64,000 nt of DNA from Lentisphaerae bacterium RIFOXYA12_64_32. GTDB lineage: Bacteria > Verrucomicrobiota > Lentisphaeria > Oligosphaerales > YB12-FULL-65-16. Numbering within the stretch: position 1 is the stretch's first letter; every line of letters starts with the position of its first letter. The position numbers and the translations under genes were made by a program. The stretch is taken from positions 1 to 64,000 of the forward strand of contig MHBL01000037.1 of the NCBI GenBank assembly GCA_001803235.1, written 5' to 3'. Below the pieces are notes generated by a model that saw nothing but the letters and a program-made list of their open reading frames with translations, was not told the origin of the DNA and did no database searches. Positions 49,968-57,715 of this stretch are shown in pieces.

Positions 49968-50753
49968 GTGACGATTCTCGACGAAATCATTGCGCGGGTC
50001 CGCAAGGACCTTGAAGAGAGGCGGGGCCGCATCCCGGTTGCACGATTGCGTGAGCAGGCCGCGCGGCGGGGCCACTGCCGCGACTTCCGTGCGGCGCTGT
50101 TGCCGCGGGGCGATGATCGGCCGCGGATCATCGCTGAGCTGAAGAAGGCATCCCCGTCCAGAGGTCTGATCCGGGCTGGGTTCAAACCGGTGCCGCTCGG
50201 TGTCGAGTTGGCGGCGCACGGGGCCGCGGCGTTGTCCGTTTTGACCGAGCCTCACTATTTCCAGGGTCGTCCAGACTACCTTGAAAGGGTTGCTGCAGCC
50301 GTTTCGATCCCGGTTCTGCGCAAAGACTTCATCGTGGACGAGTACCAACTCCACGAGGCGCGCGCCTGGGGTGCGGACGCGGTGTTGCTGATCGCCGCAG
50401 CGTTGGATGATGCGGCGTTGCGTGAGTTGCACGGCGCGGCGCGTGCGATAGGGTTGTCAGTGCTCTGTGAAGTGCACGACGGTGACGAACTGCGCCGGGT
50501 CCTCGACGCAGGGGCGGAGATCGTTGGGATCAACAGCCGCGATCTGCGCACCTTCAAGGTGGACTTGGCGACCGCCGAAGTGCTGTCCGGCCAAATACCG
50601 GACGGCATGGTCGCCGTTGCGGAGAGTGGCATTGAACGACCTGCGGACATCGCACGACTGCAGCGGGCAGGGATTCAGGCGTTTCTGATCGGCGAGACGT
50701 TGATGCGGCAGCCGTCGCCCGGTCGGGCGCTGGATGAACTGTTGGGCGGTTGA
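49968..50753 (+). CDS. trpC: Indole-3-glycerol-phosphate synthase
   Basis: A 261-aa TIM-barrel enzyme converting CdRP to indole-3-glycerol phosphate. Key motifs: RPRIIAELKKASPSRGLIR (catalytic Glu and Lys), LTEPHYFQGRPDYLERV, VLRKDFIVDEYQLHEARAWG (catalytic Lys), GINSRDLRTFKVD, VAVAESGIERPADI and FLIGETLMR. The GTG at 49968 (VTILDEIIARVRKDLEER) has AAGGA upstream; the longer open frame before it translates repeat DNA. Not fused to TrpF, unlike the E. coli protein. Confidence 0.96.
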   Translation: MTILDEIIARVRKDLEERRGRIPVARLREQAARRGHCRDFRAALLPRGDDRPRIIAELKKASPSRGLIRAGFKPVPLGVELAAHGAAALSVLTEPHYFQGRPDYLERVAAAVSIPVLRKDFIVDEYQLHEARAWGADAVLLIAAALDDAALRELHGAARAIGLSVLCEVHDGDELRRVLDAGAEIVGINSRDLRTFKVDLATAEVLSGQIPDGMVAVAESGIERPADIARLQRAGIQAFLIGETLMRQPSPGRALDELLGG

Positions 50754-50799
50754 GGTATGGCCCATTGCGGGACTTGCCGCGAGGCCAGGTGAGGTTCCA

Positions 50800-50867
50800 G
50801 GTTTCAGGTTTCAGCGAGGGAACGCTCGGACACTAGCCTAGGTTCCACGTTCCTGAAACCTGAAACC
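50800..50867. repeat. 15-bp inverted repeat of the GGTTTCAGGTTTCAG type (trpC-trpF gap)
   Basis: GGTTTCAGGTTTCAG at 50800-50814 and its exact reverse complement at 50853-50867, with a 38-nt loop. The GGTTTCA heptamer tract at 20887-20918 is related. In the mRNA it would form a hairpin inside the operon and could lower distal expression or protect mRNA ends. Confidence 0.75.
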
Positions 50868-50901
50868 GTCACAAACAATGCTGCCGGTGTAGGACGCAGG
50901 T

Positions 50902-51519
50902 ATGAAGACGTTGATCAAGATCTGTGGCATTACCAACGAGGCGGACGGTCTGGCGGCTGTCGAAGCCGGTGCGGACTACGTGGGGTTTGTGCTGTACCCG
51001 AAGTCGTCGCGCTACGTGATGCCCGACCGCCTACGGGAGTTGTCGCGAGCTTTGCCCTCGAAGGTCAAGAAGGTTGGGGTTTTCGTGAACGCGGAGGTGA
51101 AAGAGGTCCTCGATGTGATGGATTTCTGCGGCCTGGATATTGCGCAACTCCACGGCGACGAGACGTCCGAGGTGGTTGAGAAGATCGGCGTGGACCGCGT
51201 GTGGAAGGCCGTGGCCTTGGGAAACACCCAGGATGTGGAAAGGGCGGCGGTTTACCCCGCAGCGGCCATGCTGGTGGACGCCATGACGCGGCAGACGCGC
51301 GGCGGCACTGGGCGTTTGGCCGATTGGGGGTTGGCTGCTCAACTGGCGCGGCGCCGCAAGGTGATGCTCGCCGGCGGGTTGACACCGCTGAATGTCGTGG
51401 ACGCAGTGCGGCAGGTGGCGCCCTACGGCGTCGACGTCAGCAGCGGGGTCGAGCGTGTGCCGGGCAAGAAGGACCACTGCCTGATCCGTGATATGGTGCG
51501 GAAGGTGCGTCATGTCTAG
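50902..51519 (+). CDS. trpF: Phosphoribosylanthranilate isomerase
   Basis: A 205-aa TIM-barrel isomerase. Family sites: [20 protein letters not shown] (catalytic Cys region), [62 protein letters not shown] and [17 protein letters not shown] (phosphate loop). All expected residues seem present. 148 nt separate it from trpC; the gap holds the GGTTTCA inverted repeat. A weak GCAGG precedes the ATG. Its stop lies 25 nt before the trpB start. Confidence 0.95.
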   Translation: MKTLIKICGITNEADGLAAVEAGADYVGFVLYPKSSRYVMPDRLRELSRALPSKVKKVGVFVNAEVKEVLDVMDFCGLDIAQLHGDETSEVVEKIGVDRVWKAVALGNTQDVERAAVYPAAAMLVDAMTRQTRGGTGRLADWGLAAQLARRRKVMLAGGLTPLNVVDAVRQVAPYGVDVSSGVERVPGKKDHCLIRDMVRKVRHV

Positions 51520-51544
51520 TGCCGTCGGCACAAGGGAGATAGCC

Positions 51545-52738
51545 ATGGGTGAGTCACGAAAAGGGCATTTTGGTCCGTACGGCGGGCAGTATGTCGCCGA
51601 GACACTGATGCCGGCGTTGATCGAGCTTGAGGCGGCGTTCAGCCAAGCGTGGGCGGATCCGGCGTTCCGCAGTGAGTTTGAGGCGTACCTGCGCGACTAC
51701 GTCGGGCGTCCGTCGCCGCTGTATTTCGCGCGGCGGTTGACGGCACAGGCTGGGGGGGCGAAGATCTACCTCAAGCGCGAGGACTTGAACCATACCGGCG
51801 CCCACAAGATCAACAATACGCTTGGGCAGGCGATGCTCGCCAAACGCATGGGCAAACCGCGGTTGATCGCCGAGACGGGTGCCGGCATGCACGGTGTCGC
51901 CACTGCCACGGTGGCTGCATTGTTTGGGATGAAGTGCGATGTGTTCATGGGAGAGGAAGACATCGAGCGCCAGGCGCAGAATGTGGGTCGCATGCGGGCC
52001 CTCGGTGCGCGCGTCGTGCCGGTGCACAGCGGTTCAGCCACGCTGAAAGACGCCATGAACGAGGCACTTCGCGACTGGGTCGCGACGGTGCGCGACACGT
52101 TCTATGTCATCGGCACGGTGGCCGGACCGCACCCGTACCCCAGTATGGTGCGCGAGTTCCAGGCTGTCATCGGCACCGAGACGCGCGAGCAGATGCTGGC
52201 GGCCGAAGGGCGGCTCCCTGACGAAGTGATCGCCTGCGTCGGCGGCGGCAGCAATGCGATGGGGATTTTCGCCGGGTTCGTGGCCGACAGTCAGGTTCAC
52301 CTGACCGGCGTCGAAGCCGGGGGCGAGGGGGTTGACACGGGACGGCACGCGGCCAGTATTACCGCCGGGCGCGTCGGGGTCCTGCACGGGAACAAGACCT
52401 ACCTGCTCCAGGACGACGACGGCCAGATCCAACCGACGCATTCGATTTCCGCCGGATTGGACTATCCCGGGGTCGGGCCCGAGCACGCGTACTTCCACGA
52501 CACGCGCCGCGTCGAGTACTGCGTGGTGAACGACGACGACGCGGTGGCGGCGTTTGACCTGCTGTGCCGGCTCGAAGGCATCATCCCGGCGTTGGAGTCG
52601 TCGCATGCCGTGGCAGCGGCGGTGCCACGCGCGCAGCGCCGTGGCCCTGGACAGATCATTGTCGTCAATCTGTCCGGCCGCGGCGATAAGGACATGGACA
52701 GCGTGCTGAGATACAAGGCGAAGCAGGGCCGGACGTGA
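51545..52738 (+). CDS. trpB: Tryptophan synthase beta subunit
   Basis: A 397-aa PLP enzyme joining indole and serine. Motifs: [19 protein letters not shown] at the N-terminus, [20 protein letters not shown] with the PLP-binding Lys, [35 protein letters not shown] (phosphate loop) and [11 protein letters not shown]. It belongs to the TrpB1 class by its motifs and pairing with trpA. AAGGGAG lies 6 nt before the ATG at 51545. The stop is 40 nt from the trpA start. Confidence 0.97.
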   Translation: MGESRKGHFGPYGGQYVAETLMPALIELEAAFSQAWADPAFRSEFEAYLRDYVGRPSPLYFARRLTAQAGGAKIYLKREDLNHTGAHKINNTLGQAMLAKRMGKPRLIAETGAGMHGVATATVAALFGMKCDVFMGEEDIERQAQNVGRMRALGARVVPVHSGSATLKDAMNEALRDWVATVRDTFYVIGTVAGPHPYPSMVREFQAVIGTETREQMLAAEGRLPDEVIACVGGGSNAMGIFAGFVADSQVHLTGVEAGGEGVDTGRHAASITAGRVGVLHGNKTYLLQDDDGQIQPTHSISAGLDYPGVGPEHAYFHDTRRVEYCVVNDDDAVAAFDLLCRLEGIIPALESSHAVAAAVPRAQRRGPGQIIVVNLSGRGDKDMDSVLRYKAKQGRT

Positions 52739-52778
52739 GGACGGCCCGACACCCCACACCCCACAGGACAACCCACGC

Positions 52779-53573
52779 ATGAACCGAATCGACACTACGT
52801 TTGCCCGGTGCCGGGCTGAGAAACGCAAGGCCCTGGTCATGTTCGTCGAAGCCGGGGACCCGACGCTGGCGATCAGCGAGGACCTGATGTTGGCCGTGGC
52901 CGAGGCTGGCGCGGACATCATCGAGGTCGGGGTGCCGTTCTCGGACCCGATGGCCGATGGGCCGGCTATTCAGGCGGCGAGCCAGCGGGCGCTCGAATCG
53001 GGGACGACGCTGCGTGGCATTCTCGCCATGGTGGGGCGGTTGCGCCAGCGCACGGAGGTGCCGCTGATTCTGTTCAGCTACTACAACGTCATGCTGCAGT
53101 ATGGCGTCGAGGCACTGGCGCGCGACTCGGTCGTGGCCGGGATCGATGCGTGGCTGGTGGTGGATGTGCCGCCTGAGGAGCGTGGAGAACTCGCGCCGGC
53201 CACGGCACCGCACGGCATTCCTCTCATCACGCTGCTCGCGCCGACCACGCCGCCCGAACGGGCGCAGGCGCTCCTGGCGCAGGCGGCCGGGTTCGTGTAC
53301 TACATCACCGTCACCGGTGTAACCGGCGCCAGGGACCAGCTCCCAGAAAACCTCGCCGGCGACCTTGAACGGGTTCGCGTCAACAGCCCGGTGCCGGTGG
53401 TGGCAGGATTCGGTGTGTCGACGCCTGAGATGGCCCGCACGGTGGCTGCGCATGCCGACGGCGTGGTGGTCGGCAGTGCACTGGTGAAGATGATGGCCAG
53501 CGCAGCGCAGCCGGCTGACGGCATTCGCACGTGCGCCGAGTTCGTGCGTTCCCTCGCCGCCGCGATGCGGTGA
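52779..53573 (+). CDS. trpA: Tryptophan synthase alpha subunit
   Basis: A 264-aa TIM-barrel lyase freeing indole from indole-3-glycerol phosphate. Catalytic Glu and Asp are in DIIEVGVPFSDPMADGPAIQ. Others: LFSYYNVMLQYGVEAL, GIDAWLVVDVPPEE, FVYYITVTGVTGAR and VVAGFGVSTPEMARTVA (phosphate loop) and DGVVVGSALVKMM. Last trp gene. The following 228 nt carry a type Q palindrome (53682-53701) and no T-rich terminator, so the transcript end is unclear. Confidence 0.96.
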   Translation: MNRIDTTFARCRAEKRKALVMFVEAGDPTLAISEDLMLAVAEAGADIIEVGVPFSDPMADGPAIQAASQRALESGTTLRGILAMVGRLRQRTEVPLILFSYYNVMLQYGVEALARDSVVAGIDAWLVVDVPPEERGELAPATAPHGIPLITLLAPTTPPERAQALLAQAAGFVYYITVTGVTGARDQLPENLAGDLERVRVNSPVPVVAGFGVSTPEMARTVAAHADGVVVGSALVKMMASAAQPADGIRTCAEFVRSLAAAMR

Positions 53574-53681
53574 CACGCAATGTCGACCCTGCCTGAGAGC
53601 CGGAGCGCCAGCGCGGGGGTGCTGTGCGAGGCAACGCGATGCGCGCCCGGCTGAACGGGCTGTCGATTTGGTGAAGCGAAG

Positions 53682-53701
53682 AGCCCGCGTCCTCGCGGGC
53701 T
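53682..53701. repeat. 20-nt palindrome (type Q), second copy
   Basis: AGCCCGCG-TCCT-CGCGGGCT, identical to 23049-23068 with GCTTTGG-like sequence after both. It may act as a Rho-independent-like stop of the trp operon without a U tract, but its exact repetition speaks for a dispersed element. Confidence 0.7.
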
Positions 53702-53801
53702 GCTTTGGTTCCACGTTGGGTAAATCGACGCGCCTTGAAACCGGGATTTGGGCGCGGGGCGGCACGGCTTCATCTCGGATGACTTCAAGGGGGGCGCGCG
53801 G

Positions 53802-55031
53802 ATGGACATTCGCATTCTGGCGCACATCGAGTCGATCCCGATCGTGGACGCACACGAACACCTGCGGCAGGAGAGTGTGCGGCTGGCGAAGCAGCCGGAT
53901 GTGATGTGGCTGTTTCACCAGTACGCCGGTGCGGACCTGATGAGCGCCGGCATGTCCAAGGCGGACCATGACGAAGTGATGAACTGGGAAGCCCCGCTCG
54001 AACCACGCTGGCGCAAGTTCCATCCCTGGTTCGAGAAGATGCGCCACACAGGGTATGCCCGGGCCGTGCTCATCGCGTTGCGCGATATCTACGGTATCGA
54101 GCGGCTGGACGAGACTACGTATCGGGATGCGTCCGAACGCATTCGGGCCGAGAACCGGCCGGGTTTGATCGAACGCTGCCTGACCCGGCGCGGCAACATC
54201 GTGCGTATCCTGAACTGCAACTACGAGTTGGATCAACCGGTTGCGGAGTGTCGCAGCCTCATGCCTATCTGGTCGCTGTCGAACGTCCAGAAGCGCGAGG
54301 ACCTGGCCGGTCTCGAGGCCCAGTCCGGGGTCAAGGTGGTGGATCTGGAGTCGTACCGTGCCGCCGTGCGTGCGCTGTTCGCAGTCTACCAGAGCCGCAA
54401 TGTGATCGGACTCAAGATGGTGTTGCTGCCGTGGACGCATGTGGATGCAGCCCGCGGCAATACGCTGTTGTGTGAAGTCCTGGCCGGCACGTGTTCAGAC
54501 CCGACCGCGCTACAGGCGTTCCTGCTGGCAGAAGTGCTTGAACTGGCCGTGCCGTTTCGGTTCACGGTCGCGGTGCACTGTGGTTATTACTCGGGGGTCT
54601 GGTGCAACTTTACGCCGAGCCATGTGCGCAACATGGTGCCGCTGCTGCAGCGTTTTCGCGACACGAGGTTCGACTTGTTCCACCTCAGTTTCCCATGGGT
54701 CGACGAAGCGATGGCGGTCGGCAAGGCGTTCCCGAACGTGAGCCTGAACCTAGCCTGGTGCATGATCATCAGCCCGACCGGGACCGAACGTGCCATGAGT
54801 GAGATCTTGGGCGAAGTGCCTGCGAACAAGGTGCTGGCGTTCGGCGGCGACTACTGGGAACTGCCGGATGTGGCCTACGGGCACCTGCGCCTGGCTCAGC
54901 GCGCCCTGGCCGGCGCGCTGTCGCGGAACGTGGCTGACGGCGCTATCGGCCTTGACGACGCCAAGCGTGTCGCCGACTGGTGGCTGCGCGAGAACGCCTA
55001 CGAGATCTACCCGCTGGCGAAGAACGAGTGA
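53802..55031 (+). CDS. Amidohydrolase (metal-dependent, uronate isomerase-like or Amidohydro_2)
   Basis: A 409-aa TIM-barrel hydrolase. The metal motif is IPIVDAHEHLRQES (HxH as HEH), later FTVAVHCGYYSGVWCN (metal His), DLFHLSFPWVDEAMAVGK (second His) and VLAFGGDYWELPDVAYGH (metal Asp and close of the barrel). The pattern is that of amidohydrolase family 2, or of distant relatives of uronate isomerase; a uronate role would fit the lyase-type genes here but is not shown. AAGGGGGG lies ~8 nt before the ATG at 53802. Separate from the trp operon by 228 nt. Confidence 0.85.
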   Translation: MDIRILAHIESIPIVDAHEHLRQESVRLAKQPDVMWLFHQYAGADLMSAGMSKADHDEVMNWEAPLEPRWRKFHPWFEKMRHTGYARAVLIALRDIYGIERLDETTYRDASERIRAENRPGLIERCLTRRGNIVRILNCNYELDQPVAECRSLMPIWSLSNVQKREDLAGLEAQSGVKVVDLESYRAAVRALFAVYQSRNVIGLKMVLLPWTHVDAARGNTLLCEVLAGTCSDPTALQAFLLAEVLELAVPFRFTVAVHCGYYSGVWCNFTPSHVRNMVPLLQRFRDTRFDLFHLSFPWVDEAMAVGKAFPNVSLNLAWCMIISPTGTERAMSEILGEVPANKVLAFGGDYWELPDVAYGHLRLAQRALAGALSRNVADGAIGLDDAKRVADWWLRENAYEIYPLAKNE

Positions 55032-55355
55032 CGGGGCGAGGGCGGCAACCGCCCGACGGTACGAGTTCTCCGAGGGCGGTGAATCGGAGGGAATGAACGC
55101 CGAACGTCGACGTGAGAGAAAAGCCGCATCACGACAAAGTCGCGCGATTTGCCAAGGTGATTCTTCCACTTCGAAGTTTGACGTTCGAAGTCCGGCGTTT
55201 GTCCGGTTAGAGACGCGCGCCGGGCTCAGGTTCACCGGGAAAAACCAGGAGGAAGGTCGCCGCAGCCGACGGAGTACGGCGGTTGGGCGCAGCGATCGGC
55301 ATGTCTTGCGGGGCCGTGCGGCGGAGGAGACGCGGATCCATGCCGGGCCTGGACG
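55032..55355. other. Spacer before AraC remnant
   Basis: No whole gene seen. The frame of the AraC remnant stays open upstream and its HTH reads back to about 55330 (DPCRAWTVAALAEH), but no ligand-binding domain is recognisable before that; the region is Arg-rich and unlike coding DNA. Confidence 0.45.
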
Positions 55356-55622
55356 GTGGCGGCACTGGCGGAGCACTGTCACGTGTCGCCGGACCATTTC
55401 TGCCGGCGTTTCTGCGACTTGGTCGGGAAGTCCCCGCGGCGGTTCGTGTTGGAGGTGCGGATGCGGGCTGCCGCGACGCAATTGATCCATGGGAATGCGC
55501 CGATCAAGGACGCTGCCGCGGTCGCGGGCTATGCCACGGTTCACAGTTTCACGCGGGCGTTCTCGAAGGTGTTTGGCATGAGTCCCGGCGCCTATGTACG
55601 GACGGTGCCGCGCCGGGTGTAG
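55356..55622 (+). pseudogene. AraC family regulator, C-terminal HTH only
   Basis: 88 residues from a GTG: MAALAEHCHVSPDHFCRRFC, then KSPRRFVLEVRMRAAATQLI and DAAAVAGYATVHSFTRAFSKVFGMSPGAY. These are both helix-turn-helices of AraC proteins and the closing GMSPGAYR-type phrase. The in-frame sequence upstream (ADPCRAWTVAALAEH) shows the HTH starts before any start codon, and no effector domain precedes it. No ribosome site. It is a decayed gene, or a short solo HTH protein. It probably once controlled the amidohydrolase or the fucosidase gene. Confidence 0.7.
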
Positions 55623-55767
55623 GTGGAAGTCGTGGTTTCCAGCCCCGCGCACGGGAGTGCGCCTGCAGCGTTGCAACCGGGGGGCGGGCGAGTTACGTTG
55701 AACCAATCCGTGGTGGTCTGGTCTTCGTTGCCCCGGTCGGCGTACGGGTGTGGACGGTTGTACGGTC

Positions 55768-56466
55768 ATGGCGAAAGTCACATTCAACTGCGCGCAGTGT
55801 TCGACGCGAATTGAGGCGTCCGACGGGGACACGAACCTGCGGTTCGAGTGCCCGTCGTGCGGCAAGTCGTTGGCGGTTGACGGTCTGGGCGCCGCCGATT
55901 CGATTCGCCACGCGCGGTCCCGGCGCGCACGGGGAATGGTCGTTGGCTTGGCCCTGATCCTACTGGGCATCGGTCTTGCCGTGTTCGAGTTGTCGCGCCC
56001 AGCCACGGGCGACACCGAATCGGCATCTGGCCGGGGACGACGTCCTTTGGGGTTCCTGCAGTGGGACAGAATGACTTGGGAAGGTTGGATGCAGGGCCGG
56101 AACTGGCACGTGAGTACGGATTCCGAGCGGGACGGGTTGCTCATCGGGCAGACGGAGAACGGCACGGACGTGGCGTTGCGATTCCGGGCCGACGGCTTGC
56201 CCGCAACCTTGACCATCGTGAGTCGTGCCGGTGGGGACGAACTCAAGAGCTGCCTGAAGGCGGCCCACACCCTCGATCCCTACCTGGCGCGGCAGTTCGC
56301 CACCATGTTGAAGTTAGATCCCGAGGTAATGACCGGCGGGCGGTTCTATCAACTGGGCGAAAGTTCCTACGTCATGGGTGGCACGGAGGGAAACGCCCTG
56401 ATCGTGGACCATGTGGGCAAGGGCGACAAACGTCGGGATGTCCGGCGCTTGCCGGTGGAGCCCTGA
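55768..56466 (+). CDS. Zinc-ribbon membrane protein
   Basis: A 232-aa protein starting MAKVTFNCAQCSTRIEAS. A CxxC...CxxC zinc ribbon (CAQC, CPSC at residues ~8-36) is followed by a basic stretch RHARSRRARG and one helix GMVVGLALILLGIGLAVFE (~55-75), then a ~155-residue C-terminal part (WDRMTWEGWMQGRNWHVS, DVALRFRADGLPATLTIVSR). The layout is cytoplasmic zinc ribbon, one helix, outer domain. No catalytic motif. GTG at 55750 is an alternative start. It is followed by the fucosidase gene after 153 nt. Confidence 0.75.
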   Translation: MAKVTFNCAQCSTRIEASDGDTNLRFECPSCGKSLAVDGLGAADSIRHARSRRARGMVVGLALILLGIGLAVFELSRPATGDTESASGRGRRPLGFLQWDRMTWEGWMQGRNWHVSTDSERDGLLIGQTENGTDVALRFRADGLPATLTIVSRAGGDELKSCLKAAHTLDPYLARQFATMLKLDPEVMTGGRFYQLGESSYVMGGTEGNALIVDHVGKGDKRRDVRRLPVEP

Positions 56467-56619
56467 AGAGGATGTTCTCTGGAAAGAAACCCCACCGGAA
56501 TTACCGATAGCAGTCGGACTCGTCATCGTCGGTCGTCCTTGCGCCTGCACAGTGTTGGCCATCGACAGGCGATGCGACGAGGTTTTTGAGGCGCGATGGG
56601 ACGAACAGGGAGGGCCGGC

Positions 56620-57618
56620 ATGAGTGCAAAGCTGGTAACTCATAACCCGCCGGTGGGCGCGCAGCGGTTGCCGCTGGACAAGCTTCACGCCTGGGAAGCC
56701 CTGGGCTACGGCATGTTCATCCATTTTGGGATGAGTACGTTTGTGGGGCAGGAACTGCCCTCCGGGCAAGAGCCGTCGGCGGTGTATGCCCCGGACAAGC
56801 TGGACGTCGACCAGTGGATCCAGGTGGCGCGGGACGCGGGGATGAAGTACGCGGTGCTGACGACCAAGCATGTGGCGGGGCACTGCCTGTGGCCGAGCAA
56901 GCACACGGACTACCACGTCGGCACCAGCGGCAATACGACCGATGTGGTGGAAGCTTTTGTGTCCGCCTGCGCCAAGTACGGGCTCATGCCGGGGTTTTAC
57001 TACTGCACGTGGGACAACCACCATCGGTTCGGGTCGGTGACGTGGAGCGAAGCGTCGCTGGAGCGGACCTTCACAACGGCCGCCTATCGGGAGTTCCAGA
57101 TGGTTCAGATTGAGGAGCTGCTGACCCAATACGGGCCGATCGGCGAGGTGTGGGTCGACATTCCCGGACCGCTGGGCAATGACGGGCGGCGCGTGCAGTA
57201 CACGCAGATCGCCAGGCTGCAGCCGCAGGCCGTGATCATGATGAATCACGGCTGCACGGACGGTTCGGCGCTGCGCTATGAGTATGCCTGGCCGACCGAC
57301 CTGATGGCCATCGAGCGTTTTCTGCCGCACTCGAACCATGGCTACAAACCGTGGTTTTCGGTCGCGCAGACACGAACCGATGTGCAGGACTATTACCTGC
57401 CTGGCGAGGTGTGCGACCCGATCGGTTACGACTGGTTCTACGTCGAGGGCGACCCGCTGCGCAGCGACCAGGAACTGCTCGGGATGCGACTGATCTGCCA
57501 GGAGCGGCACACAAACCTCCTGCTGGACGTGCCCCCGGACCGGCATGGACGGATCCCGCCGGACACCGTCAGTGCCCTGATGCGACTCCGGCGCAATTTA
57601 GAGAAGACGGGCGCCTAA
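56620..57618 (+). CDS. GH29-like alpha-L-fucosidase
   Basis: A 332-aa protein, catalytic domain only (GH29 proteins are usually 400-500 aa). Family features: WEALGYGMFIHFGMSTFVGQE, DVDQWIQVARDAGMKYAVLT, TKHVAGHCLWPSKHTDYHVG, KYGLMPGFYYCTWDNHHRFG and EELLTQYGPIGEVWVDIPG, where the Asp (D180) is the expected nucleophile. No signal peptide, so it is cytoplasmic. GGGAGG lies upstream of the ATG at 56620. In the GH29 family VWFDG is usual; here it is VWVDI, so substrate may differ. The TIM barrel runs ~15-325. Likely cleaves fucosyl residues from imported oligosaccharides. Confidence 0.9.
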   Translation: MSAKLVTHNPPVGAQRLPLDKLHAWEALGYGMFIHFGMSTFVGQELPSGQEPSAVYAPDKLDVDQWIQVARDAGMKYAVLTTKHVAGHCLWPSKHTDYHVGTSGNTTDVVEAFVSACAKYGLMPGFYYCTWDNHHRFGSVTWSEASLERTFTTAAYREFQMVQIEELLTQYGPIGEVWVDIPGPLGNDGRRVQYTQIARLQPQAVIMMNHGCTDGSALRYEYAWPTDLMAIERFLPHSNHGYKPWFSVAQTRTDVQDYYLPGEVCDPIGYDWFYVEGDPLRSDQELLGMRLICQERHTNLLLDVPPDRHGRIPPDTVSALMRLRRNLEKTGA

Positions 57619-57715
57619 CGTCCGTTTTCCGCGAAACCGGGTTCAAGAACGGCTATGACAAGGCCGGCGGGGTTATTTCCTTCTGATACGGGCCGCAACC
57701 ACAGAGGAGTAGCAC

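Noticed and set aside
54750-56270. 506-codon minus-strand frame across amidohydrolase, AraC remnant and zinc-ribbon gene
   Set aside because: Ser/Arg/Pro-rich composition and no start signal; it overlaps three better-supported plus-strand genes.
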